A stretch of 5,228 nucleotides of DNA, from assembly GCA_023134935.1 (NCBI GenBank), contig JAGLUD010000313.1, positions 1 to 5,228 of the forward strand. Reading direction: 5' to 3'. The notes under the pieces were generated by a model. That model ran no database searches and was not told where the DNA came from. It saw nothing but the letters and a program-made list of their open reading frames with translations. The stretch's first letter is position 1. The number at the start of each line of letters is the position of its first letter. The DNA is from Paracoccaceae bacterium (lineage in GTDB: Bacteria > Pseudomonadota > Alphaproteobacteria > Rhodobacterales > Rhodobacteraceae). This document shows positions 1 through 5,190 of the stretch, piece by piece. Made by a program: the position numbers and the translations under genes.

Positions 1-523
1 CCAGGGCTTTCAGTGCTGAACCGATGATGATCGGTGTGTCGTCGCCTGGGAATTCGTAAGCGTCTAATAACTCACGGATCTCCATTTCAACCAGCTCTAG
101 AAGCTCGTCGTCGTCAACCTGGTCAACTTTGTTCATGAAGACAACCATGTATGGGATGCCAACCTGGCGACCCAAAAGGATGTGCTCACGTGTCTGAGGC
201 ATAGGGCCGTCAGCTGCGTTAACAACAAGGATAGCGCCATCCATCTGTGCCGCACCAGTGATCATGTTTTTCACATAATCGGCGTGGCCTGGGCAATCAA
301 CGTGAGCGTAGTGACGGTTTTCCGTCTCATACTCAACGTGCGCAGTCGAGATGGTGATCCCGCGTGCTTTTTCTTCCGGCGCCGCGTCAATCGCGTCGTA
401 GTCCATGAAGTCACCAAACTGCTTAGTAATCGCAGCAGTCAGTGTTGTTTTACCGTGGTCAACGTGGCCGATTGTGCCGACGTTAACGTGTGGTTTCGTG
501 CGTTCAAACTTTTCCTTACCCAT
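1..523 (-). CDS. tuf: Elongation factor Tu, N-terminal part (3' end cut by window edge)
   Basis: EF-Tu is the cytoplasmic GTPase that carries aminoacyl-tRNA to the ribosomal A site. The 174 visible codons cover nearly the whole GTP-binding domain of a protein usually near 391-396 residues. All G motifs are present: P-loop GHVDHGKT at residues 19-26, switch I ending ARGIT at 53-57, DCPGH at 76-80 and NKVD at 131-134. The switch I region is about five residues shorter than in E. coli EF-Tu (KQFGDF follows AAIT), a form I associate with Rhodobacterales. The ATG at 523 is preceded by GAGGAG with a 7-base spacer, so the start is firm. It lies 99 bp downstream of dgt on the same strand but has its own promoter candidate. 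Many proteobacteria carry two nearly identical tuf copies; which copy this is cannot be told here. Confidence 0.98.
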   Translation of the reverse strand, partial: MGKEKFERTKPHVNVGTIGHVDHGKTTLTAAITKQFGDFMDYDAIDAAPEEKARGITISTAHVEYETENRHYAHVDCPGHADYVKNMITGAAQMDGAILVVNAADGPMPQTREHILLGRQVGIPYMVVFMNKVDQVDDDELLELVEMEIRELLDAYEFPGDDTPIIIGSALKAL

Positions 524-579
524 GATAGGTCTCCTCACATAAAGGGCCGAAATGCACCCGTGGATTCATGGGCGTGCAG

Positions 580-608
580 ATAATAGCAGTTGATGTATAA
601 ATCAACAA
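580..608 (-). promoter_or_regulatory. Predicted sigma70-type promoter of tuf with extended -10
   Basis: Read on the minus strand, TTGTTG (608-603) and TATTAT (585-580) are separated by exactly 17 bases, and TGC directly precedes the -10, giving an extended -10 (TGnTATTAT). Transcription would begin near position 573, leaving a leader of about 50 bases before the tuf ATG with its strong GAGGAG site at 536-531. A 5-bp inverted repeat (TTGAT and ATCAA, 590-605) falls inside the spacer. The location just after the dgt stop fits an independent promoter for a highly expressed gene. No terminator is visible between dgt and this promoter, so some read-through from dgt is possible. Predicted from consensus matching only. 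Confidence 0.6.
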
Positions 609-622
609 AAATTCGTTAATAT

Positions 623-1768
623 CTAACTTTTCAAATTCGGGTCCGTCAGTTTCGCATGCTCCTGCAAGGCAAAACGGTCCGTCATTCCAGCGATATAATC
701 CGCAATAACTCGCGCACGATGGGTCTCGTCACCCTTCGCATAAGCCTTCCATTCCGGTGGCATCATGCCCGGATCTTCCATGAAAATATCGAAAATATCG
801 ACCACAATTTGCGCCGCCTTGCGCCGCATCCGCCGAACAGTCCAGTGGCGATACATATTCTCAAACAGGAATTCTCGTATCTGTTTAAGGTCATTAAACA
901 ACCCGTCCGAAAACTGGATAACCGGCGTATCCAATTCCCGAATATCTTGCGCCGATTGCGCACCGGCCGCGGCCAGTCGTGCGCGGCTCGTGATCAACAC
1001 GTCCTCAACCATAACACCGAACACCCGTCGCAAAGCTTCGTGACGACGGCGAAGCGGATCAAGGTTCGGGTACTTCTCATCCACCGCCGCAAAACATCTG
1101 CCTATAATAGGCAAGACACAAATGTCATCAACGCTAAACAATCCCGCCCGCAGCCCATCATCCAGATCGTGGTTATTGTAAGCGATATCATCCGCAATCG
1201 CCGCGACTTGCGCCTCGGCGCTGGCGAAGGTGTTAAGTTCCAGATCGTACTTTGCGGTATATTCCGCCAACGCGAACGGCAGATCGCCAGTCACTGGCCC
1301 GTTATGCTTCGCGATCCCCTCCAGCGTTTCCCACGTCAGGTTCAAACCGTCGAAATCCGCGTAATGCTTCTCCAGCGAAGTAATAATCTTCAACGCCTGC
1401 GCGTTATGATCAAACCCGCCGAACTCCGCCATGCACTCATCCAGCGCATCCTCACCAGTATGCCCAAACGGTGTGTGACCAAGATCATGCGCCAAAGCAA
1501 CCGCCTCGGTCAGGTCTATATTCAGGCCCAACGCTCCCGAAATCGTCCGCGCCACCTGCCCGACTTCGATTGAATGCGTAAGGCGCGTGCGAAAATAATC
1601 CCCTTCGTGTTCCACAAACACCTGCGTTTTGTGTTTCAGCCTGCGAAAACCACTGGAATGGATGATCCGGTCACGATCCCGCTGAAAGGCGGACCGATGG
1701 GCCGAGCCCCCCTCATCAAATAGCCGCCCCCGACTTTGGTCAGGGTCACTTGCGTAAATAGCGCACAT
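623..1768 (-). CDS. dgt: dGTPase-like deoxynucleoside triphosphate triphosphohydrolase (HD domain)
   Basis: The 381-residue product matches the bacterial dGTPase-like family, type 2 subfamily, in length and pattern. These enzymes hydrolyse dNTPs to deoxynucleosides and triphosphate and help control nucleotide pools in the cytoplasm. The N-terminal SRGRLFDE and FQRDRDRIIHSSGFRRLKHK blocks (about residues 12-47) are characteristic. The HD-superfamily metal ligands are visible as H65 in RTRLTHS, H94-D95 in ALAHDLGHTPFGH, and an Asp in IADDIAYNNHDLDD (193/194). The ATG at 1768 has GGAGG (1778-1774) five bases upstream, and the protein begins at the usual place just before the YASDPDQSRGR block. 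It is divergent from the erpA-like gene across 77 bp. In many alphaproteobacteria I recall argS following dgt; here tuf follows. True substrate range cannot be read from sequence, and members of this subfamily are often annotated only as dGTPase-like. Confidence 0.95.
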   Translation of the reverse strand: MCAIYASDPDQSRGRLFDEGGSAHRSAFQRDRDRIIHSSGFRRLKHKTQVFVEHEGDYFRTRLTHSIEVGQVARTISGALGLNIDLTEAVALAHDLGHTPFGHTGEDALDECMAEFGGFDHNAQALKIITSLEKHYADFDGLNLTWETLEGIAKHNGPVTGDLPFALAEYTAKYDLELNTFASAEAQVAAIADDIAYNNHDLDDGLRAGLFSVDDICVLPIIGRCFAAVDEKYPNLDPLRRRHEALRRVFGVMVEDVLITSRARLAAAGAQSAQDIRELDTPVIQFSDGLFNDLKQIREFLFENMYRHWTVRRMRRKAAQIVVDIFDIFMEDPGMMPPEWKAYAKGDETHRARVIADYIAGMTDRFALQEHAKLTDPNLKS

Positions 1769-1782
1769 CTTAGCCTCCGGTC

Positions 1783-1811
1783 TTGTTTGAACCCGCTTCG
1801 GGGCCTATATT
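1783..1811 (+). promoter_or_regulatory. Candidate promoter of the erpA-like gene
   Basis: TTGTTT (1783-1788) and TATATT (1806-1811) are spaced by 17 bases. The -10 matches consensus at five of six positions, but the -35 only at its TTG. Transcription would start near 1818, giving a leader of about 28 bases. The site lies in the 77-bp divergent spacer shared with dgt, for which I could not find a convincing opposing promoter. I saw no clear Fur, Irr or IscR-type box here. Weak consensus evidence only. Confidence 0.35.
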
Positions 1812-1845
1812 CCCTTTGTTACAGCAATAGGATACGGGCCGAAAG

Positions 1846-2178
1846 ATGCAGCTTTCTTTACCACCAAAAGTTACAGACCGCGCGTTTGCGCAGATCGACG
1901 CAATCAATTCGGCAGCCTCCGAAGCAAAATGCCTGCGCGTGGCCGTAGAGGGTGGCGGCTGTTCCGGCTTCCAGTATGAAATCAAACTCGACGATCCAGC
2001 CGACGATGATATGATCCTCGAAAAAGACGGCATCAAAGTCCTGATCGACCCGGTTTCCCTACCATTCCTGACCGACGCAGTGATCGATTATTCCCAAGAG
2101 CTAATCGGCGCCCGCTTCGTCATCGAGAACCCGAACGCAACGTCAAGCTGCGGCTGCGGAACCAGCTTCTCCATGTAA
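1846..2178 (+). CDS. erpA: A-type iron-sulfur cluster carrier/insertion protein (ErpA/IscA family)
   Basis: The 110-residue product has the full A-type carrier fold signature. Such proteins receive Fe-S clusters from the Isc or Suf scaffold and pass them to apo-enzymes in the cytoplasm. The three conserved cluster-ligand cysteines are present: C39 in GGGCSGFQY, and C102 and C104 in the C-terminal SCGCGTSF motif. The family core VTDRAF, LRVAVEGGGCSG and ARFVIENPNA is intact and the length is normal. ErpA is preferred over IscA or SufA because the gene stands alone next to dgt rather than inside an isc or suf operon, but sequence alone does not settle this. The start codon has no good Shine-Dalgarno; the nearest AGGA is 13 bases upstream. 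The last 59 bases overlap the convergent sulfotransferase-like gene, so no terminator separates them. Confidence 0.93.
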   Translation: MQLSLPPKVTDRAFAQIDAINSAASEAKCLRVAVEGGGCSGFQYEIKLDDPADDDMILEKDGIKVLIDPVSLPFLTDAVIDYSQELIGARFVIENPNATSSCGCGTSFSM

Positions 2179-2986
2179 TCTCCGGCGACGGAAATTCATC
2201 AGGGTCCAGCCGATAGTACCCGTAATGAGCCGCCAACTCCCAATCAACCGGTCCGTTGATGGCCGTTACCACCTCTGCCGTTAGCGATTTTTTCCAATCT
2301 TCCCTGCGGTAATACTTCGAAATTTCAGCGAGCGTCACCGCTGAATTCTTAGTCGGCGCAACCGCGCGCACCGCTTTAAACGGTATCCCGAAATCAGACA
2401 ACACCCCCCGCACCTCCGTCTCAGGATCCACCACAAACCTCTCAAACCGGATCACCCGCGTCAGCACATCCGCCTGCCGTATAAACTCCCCATAAGCCGC
2501 AACCTTCCCGTTCCACAACTCCATCGGCGAACGCAAAACCGCATCCATATTATCCCGCGAAACCGTCAACCAAGGCTGCACCACAAAATCCAACACACAC
2601 CCCGCTTTCGGCCCCTTCTGATGATACGGCCGCCGCGCCAGCGACAACGCCCACGAATACGGATTTCGCACACAAAACACCACATGCGCCCGCTTCACGC
2701 TGTACGCCTCATCCCAAACCGGCAACGCATGCTTCCACGCCTTCGTCGGACACGCCACCGCCTGTTCATTATCCCTTAGCGCATCACGGTAAACCTTGCG
2801 CCACTTGCCCTTATACGTCCCCTCAATCACCGCCCTAAACTCAGCATTCTGTGGCAAGTTCAACGCCCCCCGCTCCCCAAAAGGCTGCATCCGCACGCCC
2901 TCCTGCGCTGACAACATCCGTATCAGCGCCCGCGTCCCCGTATTCCGCTCCCCAAAAACCTTAACGAATTTATAATCGTCCGCCAT
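2120..2986 (-). CDS. Sulfotransferase-like protein (PAPS-type P-loop fold), substrate unknown
   Basis: I do not recognise a named gene. The 288-residue product (numbered from the ATG at 2986) has two landmarks of PAPS-dependent sulfotransferases. A P-loop-like 5'-phosphosulfate loop, FGERNTGTRAL, spans about residues 11-21. A 3'-phosphate-binding segment, VFCVRNPYSWALSL, spans about 103-116, with Arg and Ser eight residues apart as in the family. RFERFVVDPETEVRGVLSDFGIP (about 181-203) resembles the usual segment after the core. No signal peptide or membrane segment is visible, so it is probably cytoplasmic; the acceptor could be a polysaccharide, lipid or small molecule. The start is uncertain: ATGs at 2986 and 2995 and a GTG at 3010 are in frame, all with weak ribosome sites. 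I chose 2986 because it sits shortly before the conserved P-loop. The arginine- and serine-rich C-terminal tail is encoded antisense to the end of erpA. Confidence 0.75.
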   Translation of the reverse strand: MADDYKFVKVFGERNTGTRALIRMLSAQEGVRMQPFGERGALNLPQNAEFRAVIEGTYKGKWRKVYRDALRDNEQAVACPTKAWKHALPVWDEAYSVKRAHVVFCVRNPYSWALSLARRPYHQKGPKAGCVLDFVVQPWLTVSRDNMDAVLRSPMELWNGKVAAYGEFIRQADVLTRVIRFERFVVDPETEVRGVLSDFGIPFKAVRAVAPTKNSAVTLAEISKYYRREDWKKSLTAEVVTAINGPVDWELAAHYGYYRLDPDEFPSPEITWRSWFRSRSLTLRSGSR

Positions 2987-3010
2987 ACAATCCATAGTTC
3001 CAAAGCCCAC

Positions 3011-3065
3011 CCGAAACCTATATCAATCAAGTATAGACAAAACGTTAACGTCAAAGAGGCCCGCC
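3011..3065. promoter_or_regulatory. Divergent spacer between the sulfotransferase-like gene and xth, with a 10-bp palindrome
   Basis: This short AT-rich spacer must carry the start signals of both flanking genes. It contains the perfect palindrome ACGTTAACGT (3042-3051). On the minus strand TATACT (3035-3030) could serve as a -10 for the sulfotransferase-like gene, but no good -35 lies at the right distance. On the plus strand TATATC or TATAGA are poor -10 candidates for xth. AGAGG at 3055-3059, six bases before the xth ATG, is a good ribosome binding site. A perfect 10-bp palindrome is expected about five times by chance in a window this size, and the same one occurs inside tuf at 480-489, so an operator role is only a possibility. 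Confidence 0.3.
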
Positions 3066-3836
3066 ATGAAAATCGCATCGTTCAACATCAACGGCATCAA
3101 GGCCCGCCTCCCTAACCTGTTGACATGGCTTGAAGAAACCTCCCCCGACGTAGTCCTGCTACAAGAAGTCAAATCCATCGACGAAAACTTCCCCCGCGAA
3201 CAGATCGAAGACCTCGGCTACAACATCGAAACCCACGGCCAGAAATCCTTCAACGGCGTCGCGATCCTCTCCAAATTCCCGATCGAGGACGTCACCCGCG
3301 GCCTCCCCGGTGACGATGAAGACGAACAAGCCCGCTGGATCGAGGCCACCATAAACACCGTGCGCATCTGCGGCCTCTACCTGCCCAACGGCAACCCGCT
3401 ACCGGGCCCGAAATTCGACTACAAACTGGCGTGGATGGAGCGCATGTTCGCCCGCGCCCAAGACCTCCTCGAATCCGAGGAAATCGCGCTAATGGCGGGC
3501 GATTACAACATCATCCCCCAACCCGAAGACTGTGCGCGCCCCGACGACTGGTGGGGCGACGCGCTCTACTGCGCCGAAAGCCTCGCGGCCTACCGCAAAA
3601 TCCTGAACCTGGGCTTTACCGAGGCCTTCCGCACCCTAAACACCGCCCCCGAAACCTACACCTTCTGGGATTTCCAGCGCGGCGCATGGAACAAAAATGA
3701 CGGCATCCGCATCGACCATTTCCTGCTAACGCCCCAAGCTGCCGACCGCCTGAAAGCCTGCGAAATCGACCGCCATATGAGGGGGAGGGAACGGCCATCC
3801 GACCACGTACCTATTTGGGTGGAGTTGGAGGTTTAG
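3066..3836 (+). CDS. xth: Exodeoxyribonuclease III / AP endonuclease (ExoIII family)
   Basis: The 256-residue product is a complete exonuclease III-type enzyme of the endonuclease/exonuclease/phosphatase fold. These act in base-excision repair, cutting DNA 5' of abasic sites and removing 3' blocking groups with Mg2+. Catalytic motifs appear in order: N7 in SFNINGIKAR, E34 in LLQEVK, Y105 in GLYLPNGNP, D146 and N148 in AGDYNIIP, D217-H218 in GIRIDHFL, and D246-H247 in the terminal SDHVPIW. Length is typical of the family (about 250-270). AGAGG six bases upstream supports the ATG at 3066, and MKIASFNING is the usual beginning. All 14 arginine codons before residue 237 are CGC, but the last three are AGG, AGG and CGG. 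No clear terminator follows. Either xthA or the exoA subfamily name could apply. Confidence 0.95.
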   Translation: MKIASFNINGIKARLPNLLTWLEETSPDVVLLQEVKSIDENFPREQIEDLGYNIETHGQKSFNGVAILSKFPIEDVTRGLPGDDEDEQARWIEATINTVRICGLYLPNGNPLPGPKFDYKLAWMERMFARAQDLLESEEIALMAGDYNIIPQPEDCARPDDWWGDALYCAESLAAYRKILNLGFTEAFRTLNTAPETYTFWDFQRGAWNKNDGIRIDHFLLTPQAADRLKACEIDRHMRGRERPSDHVPIWVELEV

Positions 3837-3890
3837 AAGCCCCACAAAACACGCCCCCCCACACAGCCTATCCGAATGACATTTATTCGC

Positions 3891-3919
3891 TTGCGTTAAC
3901 ATATTCAAAATAATATATG
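3891..3919 (+). promoter_or_regulatory. Candidate promoter of the pmpA-pmpB operon
   Basis: TTGCGT (3891-3896) and TATATG (3914-3919) are 17 bases apart, each matching consensus at four of six positions. Transcription would start near 3925, with a leader of about 30 bases carrying GGAG (3945-3948) before the ATG at 3956. The whole 3837-3955 interval is otherwise gene-free. Its first part is C-rich with no clear hairpin terminator for xth, apart from a short CGAAT/ATTCG repeat at 3873-3889. The second part is AT-rich and promoter-like. Confidence 0.45.
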
Positions 3920-3936
3920 CATCATTATGAATATGT
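3899..3936 (+). repeat. Inverted repeat with perfect 9-bp arms, probable operator
   Basis: ACATATTCA (3899-3907) and TGAATATGT (3928-3936) are perfect reverse complements separated by 20 bases. The left arm falls in the promoter spacer and the right arm just past the predicted transcription start, so a bound protein would cover the -10 and start region, the normal place for a repressor. The arms contain ATTC and GAAT; from memory, the ArsR-family sulfide/persulfide sensor SqrR of Rhodobacter uses ATTC-N8-GAAT, but here the two are 22 bases apart, so the match is only partial. Regulation of this kind of transporter operon by SqrR/BigR-type repressors is known elsewhere; no regulator gene lies in this window. 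Confidence 0.5.
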
Positions 3937-3955
3937 ATCGAAACGGAGAAATCGA

Positions 3956-4510
3956 ATGATACTAAATTGGAAAGTCGGGGGCGTATTCCTCGGCGTTGTT
4001 TTTCTGGCAGCTGTTCTGCTGGTTAAACCTATCGGGGTTTCGACCCAGTTTGTAATTCTGGACGGGGCGATTTGGGATGCTGTTAATTCCGAAGTGATCA
4101 CCCAGACAGAAGACGGAGCTTACACCTCCACCAACCCATACCTTGCGAAAAGTAACGGTAAGTATGCCAAGAATGCGGCAAACCCGTGGAACTACAGCTT
4201 TGTGTTTGTGATTGCCATGATGGCCGGAGCAGGTATTTCCTCGTTCCTGCGTAAAGGCGTCAGCAAAGACGAGCGTAACATGCCTGATATCTGGCGTGAA
4301 AACTTCGGTGATTCGAACATCAAACGCTTTGCGGCAACCTTCCTCGGCGGTTTTATCGTTGTGTTCGGTGCGCGTCTGGCGGGCGGTTGTTCGTCTGGCC
4401 ATATGATGAGCGGGCTGATGCAAAGCTCGGTCTCGGGCTACATGTTTACGCTCGGGGCTTTTGGTGCGGGGATCCCTCTCGCCATGATGATGTATAAGAA
4501 AGGATCATGA
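3956..4510 (+). CDS. YeeE/YedE-type membrane transporter, first half (PmpA-like), putative thiosulfate/sulfur uptake
   Basis: This 184-residue inner-membrane protein belongs to the YeeE/YedE (TsuA-like) family, whose characterised members import thiosulfate. I see four likely membrane segments at about 8-24, 79-97, 125-141 and 161-180. The family motif GARLAGGCSSGHMMSG (138-153) follows the third and holds C145, the only cysteine. Basic residues at 98-124 and at the C-terminal KKGS put both ends in the cytoplasm. Residues 25-78 would then be a long, polar, tyrosine- and asparagine-rich periplasmic loop, larger than I expect for the family. The start is taken at 3956, not the in-frame ATG at 3917, because GGAG lies seven bases upstream and the 13-codon extension (MHHYEYVSKRRNR) would lie over the promoter and inverted repeat. 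pmpB follows four bases after the stop. The substrate is inferred from family only. Confidence 0.85.
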   Translation: MILNWKVGGVFLGVVFLAAVLLVKPIGVSTQFVILDGAIWDAVNSEVITQTEDGAYTSTNPYLAKSNGKYAKNAANPWNYSFVFVIAMMAGAGISSFLRKGVSKDERNMPDIWRENFGDSNIKRFAATFLGGFIVVFGARLAGGCSSGHMMSGLMQSSVSGYMFTLGAFGAGIPLAMMMYKKGS

Positions 4511-4514
4511 TCCG

Positions 4515-5111
4515 ATGACAACTATTATTCTTGCAATCGTGATCGGTGCCGCATTTGGCGTGGCCCTTGATCGCACCGGTGCTTCGACGCCTGCATACAT
4601 CGTGCGGATGCTGAACTTCACCAACCTTCACCTGATGAAAACCATCCTGTTAGCTATTGGTGTTGCGGCTGTTCTGATGTTTTCTGGACAAATGATGGGC
4701 CTGATCGAGATCGGTCACATGTCTGTCAAAACTGCTTATGCTGGCGTGTTCGTTGGCGGCCTGATGCTGGGCATTGGCTGGGCATTGGCTGGCTACTGCC
4801 CAGGAACAGGTCTGTCGGCTGCGGCTTCTGGCCGTCGTGATGCGATGGTATTTGTTGCTGGTGGCTTGCTCGGTGCTGCGGCCTATATGGTTAGCTACTC
4901 ATGGGTGAAAACCACTGGCATTCTGGACAGCATGTTCGGCGGCAAAGCCACCGTGGCATCGATACCGGGCACTGAATACCCAGCCTTGTTTGAAGGTTTG
5001 CGTGGCGACGTTGTCGGCATCATCCTTGGGCTTGTGTTCATTGCCGTTGCTATCTTCCTGCCAAATAAAATCGGCGGAAGCGACAACCTTGCAGCGGTTC
5101 CTGCTGAATAA
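4515..5111 (+). CDS. YeeE/YedE-type membrane transporter, second half (PmpB-like), putative thiosulfate/sulfur uptake
   Basis: The 198-residue product is the partner of the preceding protein. Five hydrophobic segments lie near residues 2-18, 41-57, 73-93, 110-128 and 164-183. The family motif GWALAGYCPGTGLSAAASGR (88-107) contains C95, again the only cysteine. In the single-chain transporter TsuA, conserved cysteines lie along the thiosulfate path, so the two subunits here would each supply one such residue in a heteromer. The gene starts four bases after the pmpA stop with AAAGGA (4499-4504) ten bases upstream, so the two are surely co-transcribed and probably coupled in translation. A soluble loop at about 131-163 (GILDSMFGGKATVASIPGTEY) separates the last two segments. 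It ends just before a terminator hairpin. The exact transported species (thiosulfate, sulfite, persulfide) is not readable from sequence. Confidence 0.85.
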   Translation: MTTIILAIVIGAAFGVALDRTGASTPAYIVRMLNFTNLHLMKTILLAIGVAAVLMFSGQMMGLIEIGHMSVKTAYAGVFVGGLMLGIGWALAGYCPGTGLSAAASGRRDAMVFVAGGLLGAAAYMVSYSWVKTTGILDSMFGGKATVASIPGTEYPALFEGLRGDVVGIILGLVFIAVAIFLPNKIGGSDNLAAVPAE

Positions 5112-5120
5112 ATGACTTCT

Positions 5121-5154
5121 CCGGGGCTGCAATTGTGGCCCCGGGTAGGCTTTT
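5121..5154 (+). terminator. Rho-independent-like terminator after the pmp operon
   Basis: CCGGGGC (5121-5127) pairs with GCCCCGG (5138-5144). Two G-U pairs and one C-G pair extend the stem inward to about 10 bp around an AATT tetraloop. A TTTT run follows only at 5151-5154, six bases after the stem, so the U-tract is short and displaced. The position, nine bases after the pmpB stop, supports a terminator role, though an imperfect one. Confidence 0.65.
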
Positions 5155-5161
5155 AACGAGC

Positions 5162-5190
5162 TTATGAATTGCCGCTCAATTTGTTAGAAT
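5162..5190 (+). promoter_or_regulatory. Weak promoter candidate beyond the pmp operon
   Basis: TTATGA (5162-5167) and TAGAAT (5185-5190) are spaced by 17 bases. The -10 is good (five of six), the -35 poor (three of six). It follows the terminator, so it could serve a gene beginning near or after the window end. An ATG at 5201 opens a frame to the edge (nine full codons, MKAFHKSPK), but has no Shine-Dalgarno, so I do not call it a gene. Confidence 0.25.

Noticed and set aside
480..489. Second copy of the palindrome ACGTTAACGT, as a shared operator with 3042-3051
   Set aside because: It lies inside tuf codons for the conserved HVNV stretch, so it is explained by coding; perfect 10-bp palindromes are common by chance.
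182..583. 133-codon open frame on the plus strand
   Set aside because: Antisense to tuf and its promoter; no ribosome site and no family resemblance.
656..1573. 305-codon open frame on the plus strand
   Set aside because: It lies fully antisense to dgt, whose motifs, ribosome site and length are all right. Its product is rich in Arg, Gln, His and Ile with no recognisable motif, as expected for a shadow frame.
1770..2036. 88-codon open frame on the minus strand upstream of dgt
   Set aside because: Antisense to erpA for most of its length; its serine-rich product has no motif, and dgt has its own good start.
2145..2168. AAGCTG/CAGCTT hairpin near the end of erpA as a terminator
   Set aside because: The arms encode the conserved SCGCG region, the stem is only 6 bp with a 12-base loop, and no T-run follows.
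2987..3010. GTG start (3010) or ATG (2995) for the sulfotransferase-like gene
   Set aside because: Both are possible, but the added residues MGFGTMDC look non-conserved and ribosome sites are no better than at 2986. Not fully excluded.
3873..3889. CGAAT/ATTCG inverted repeat as xth terminator
   Set aside because: Arms of 5 bp, AT-rich stem and no following T-run; too weak to call.
3917..3955. Longer start for the PmpA-like gene
   Set aside because: The extension MHHYEYVSKRRNR would be encoded within the promoter and inverted repeat and has no ribosome site; the ATG at 3956 has GGAG at good spacing.
3962..4423. 153-codon open frame on the minus strand
   Set aside because: Antisense to the PmpA-like gene, which has clear membrane segments and the family motif.
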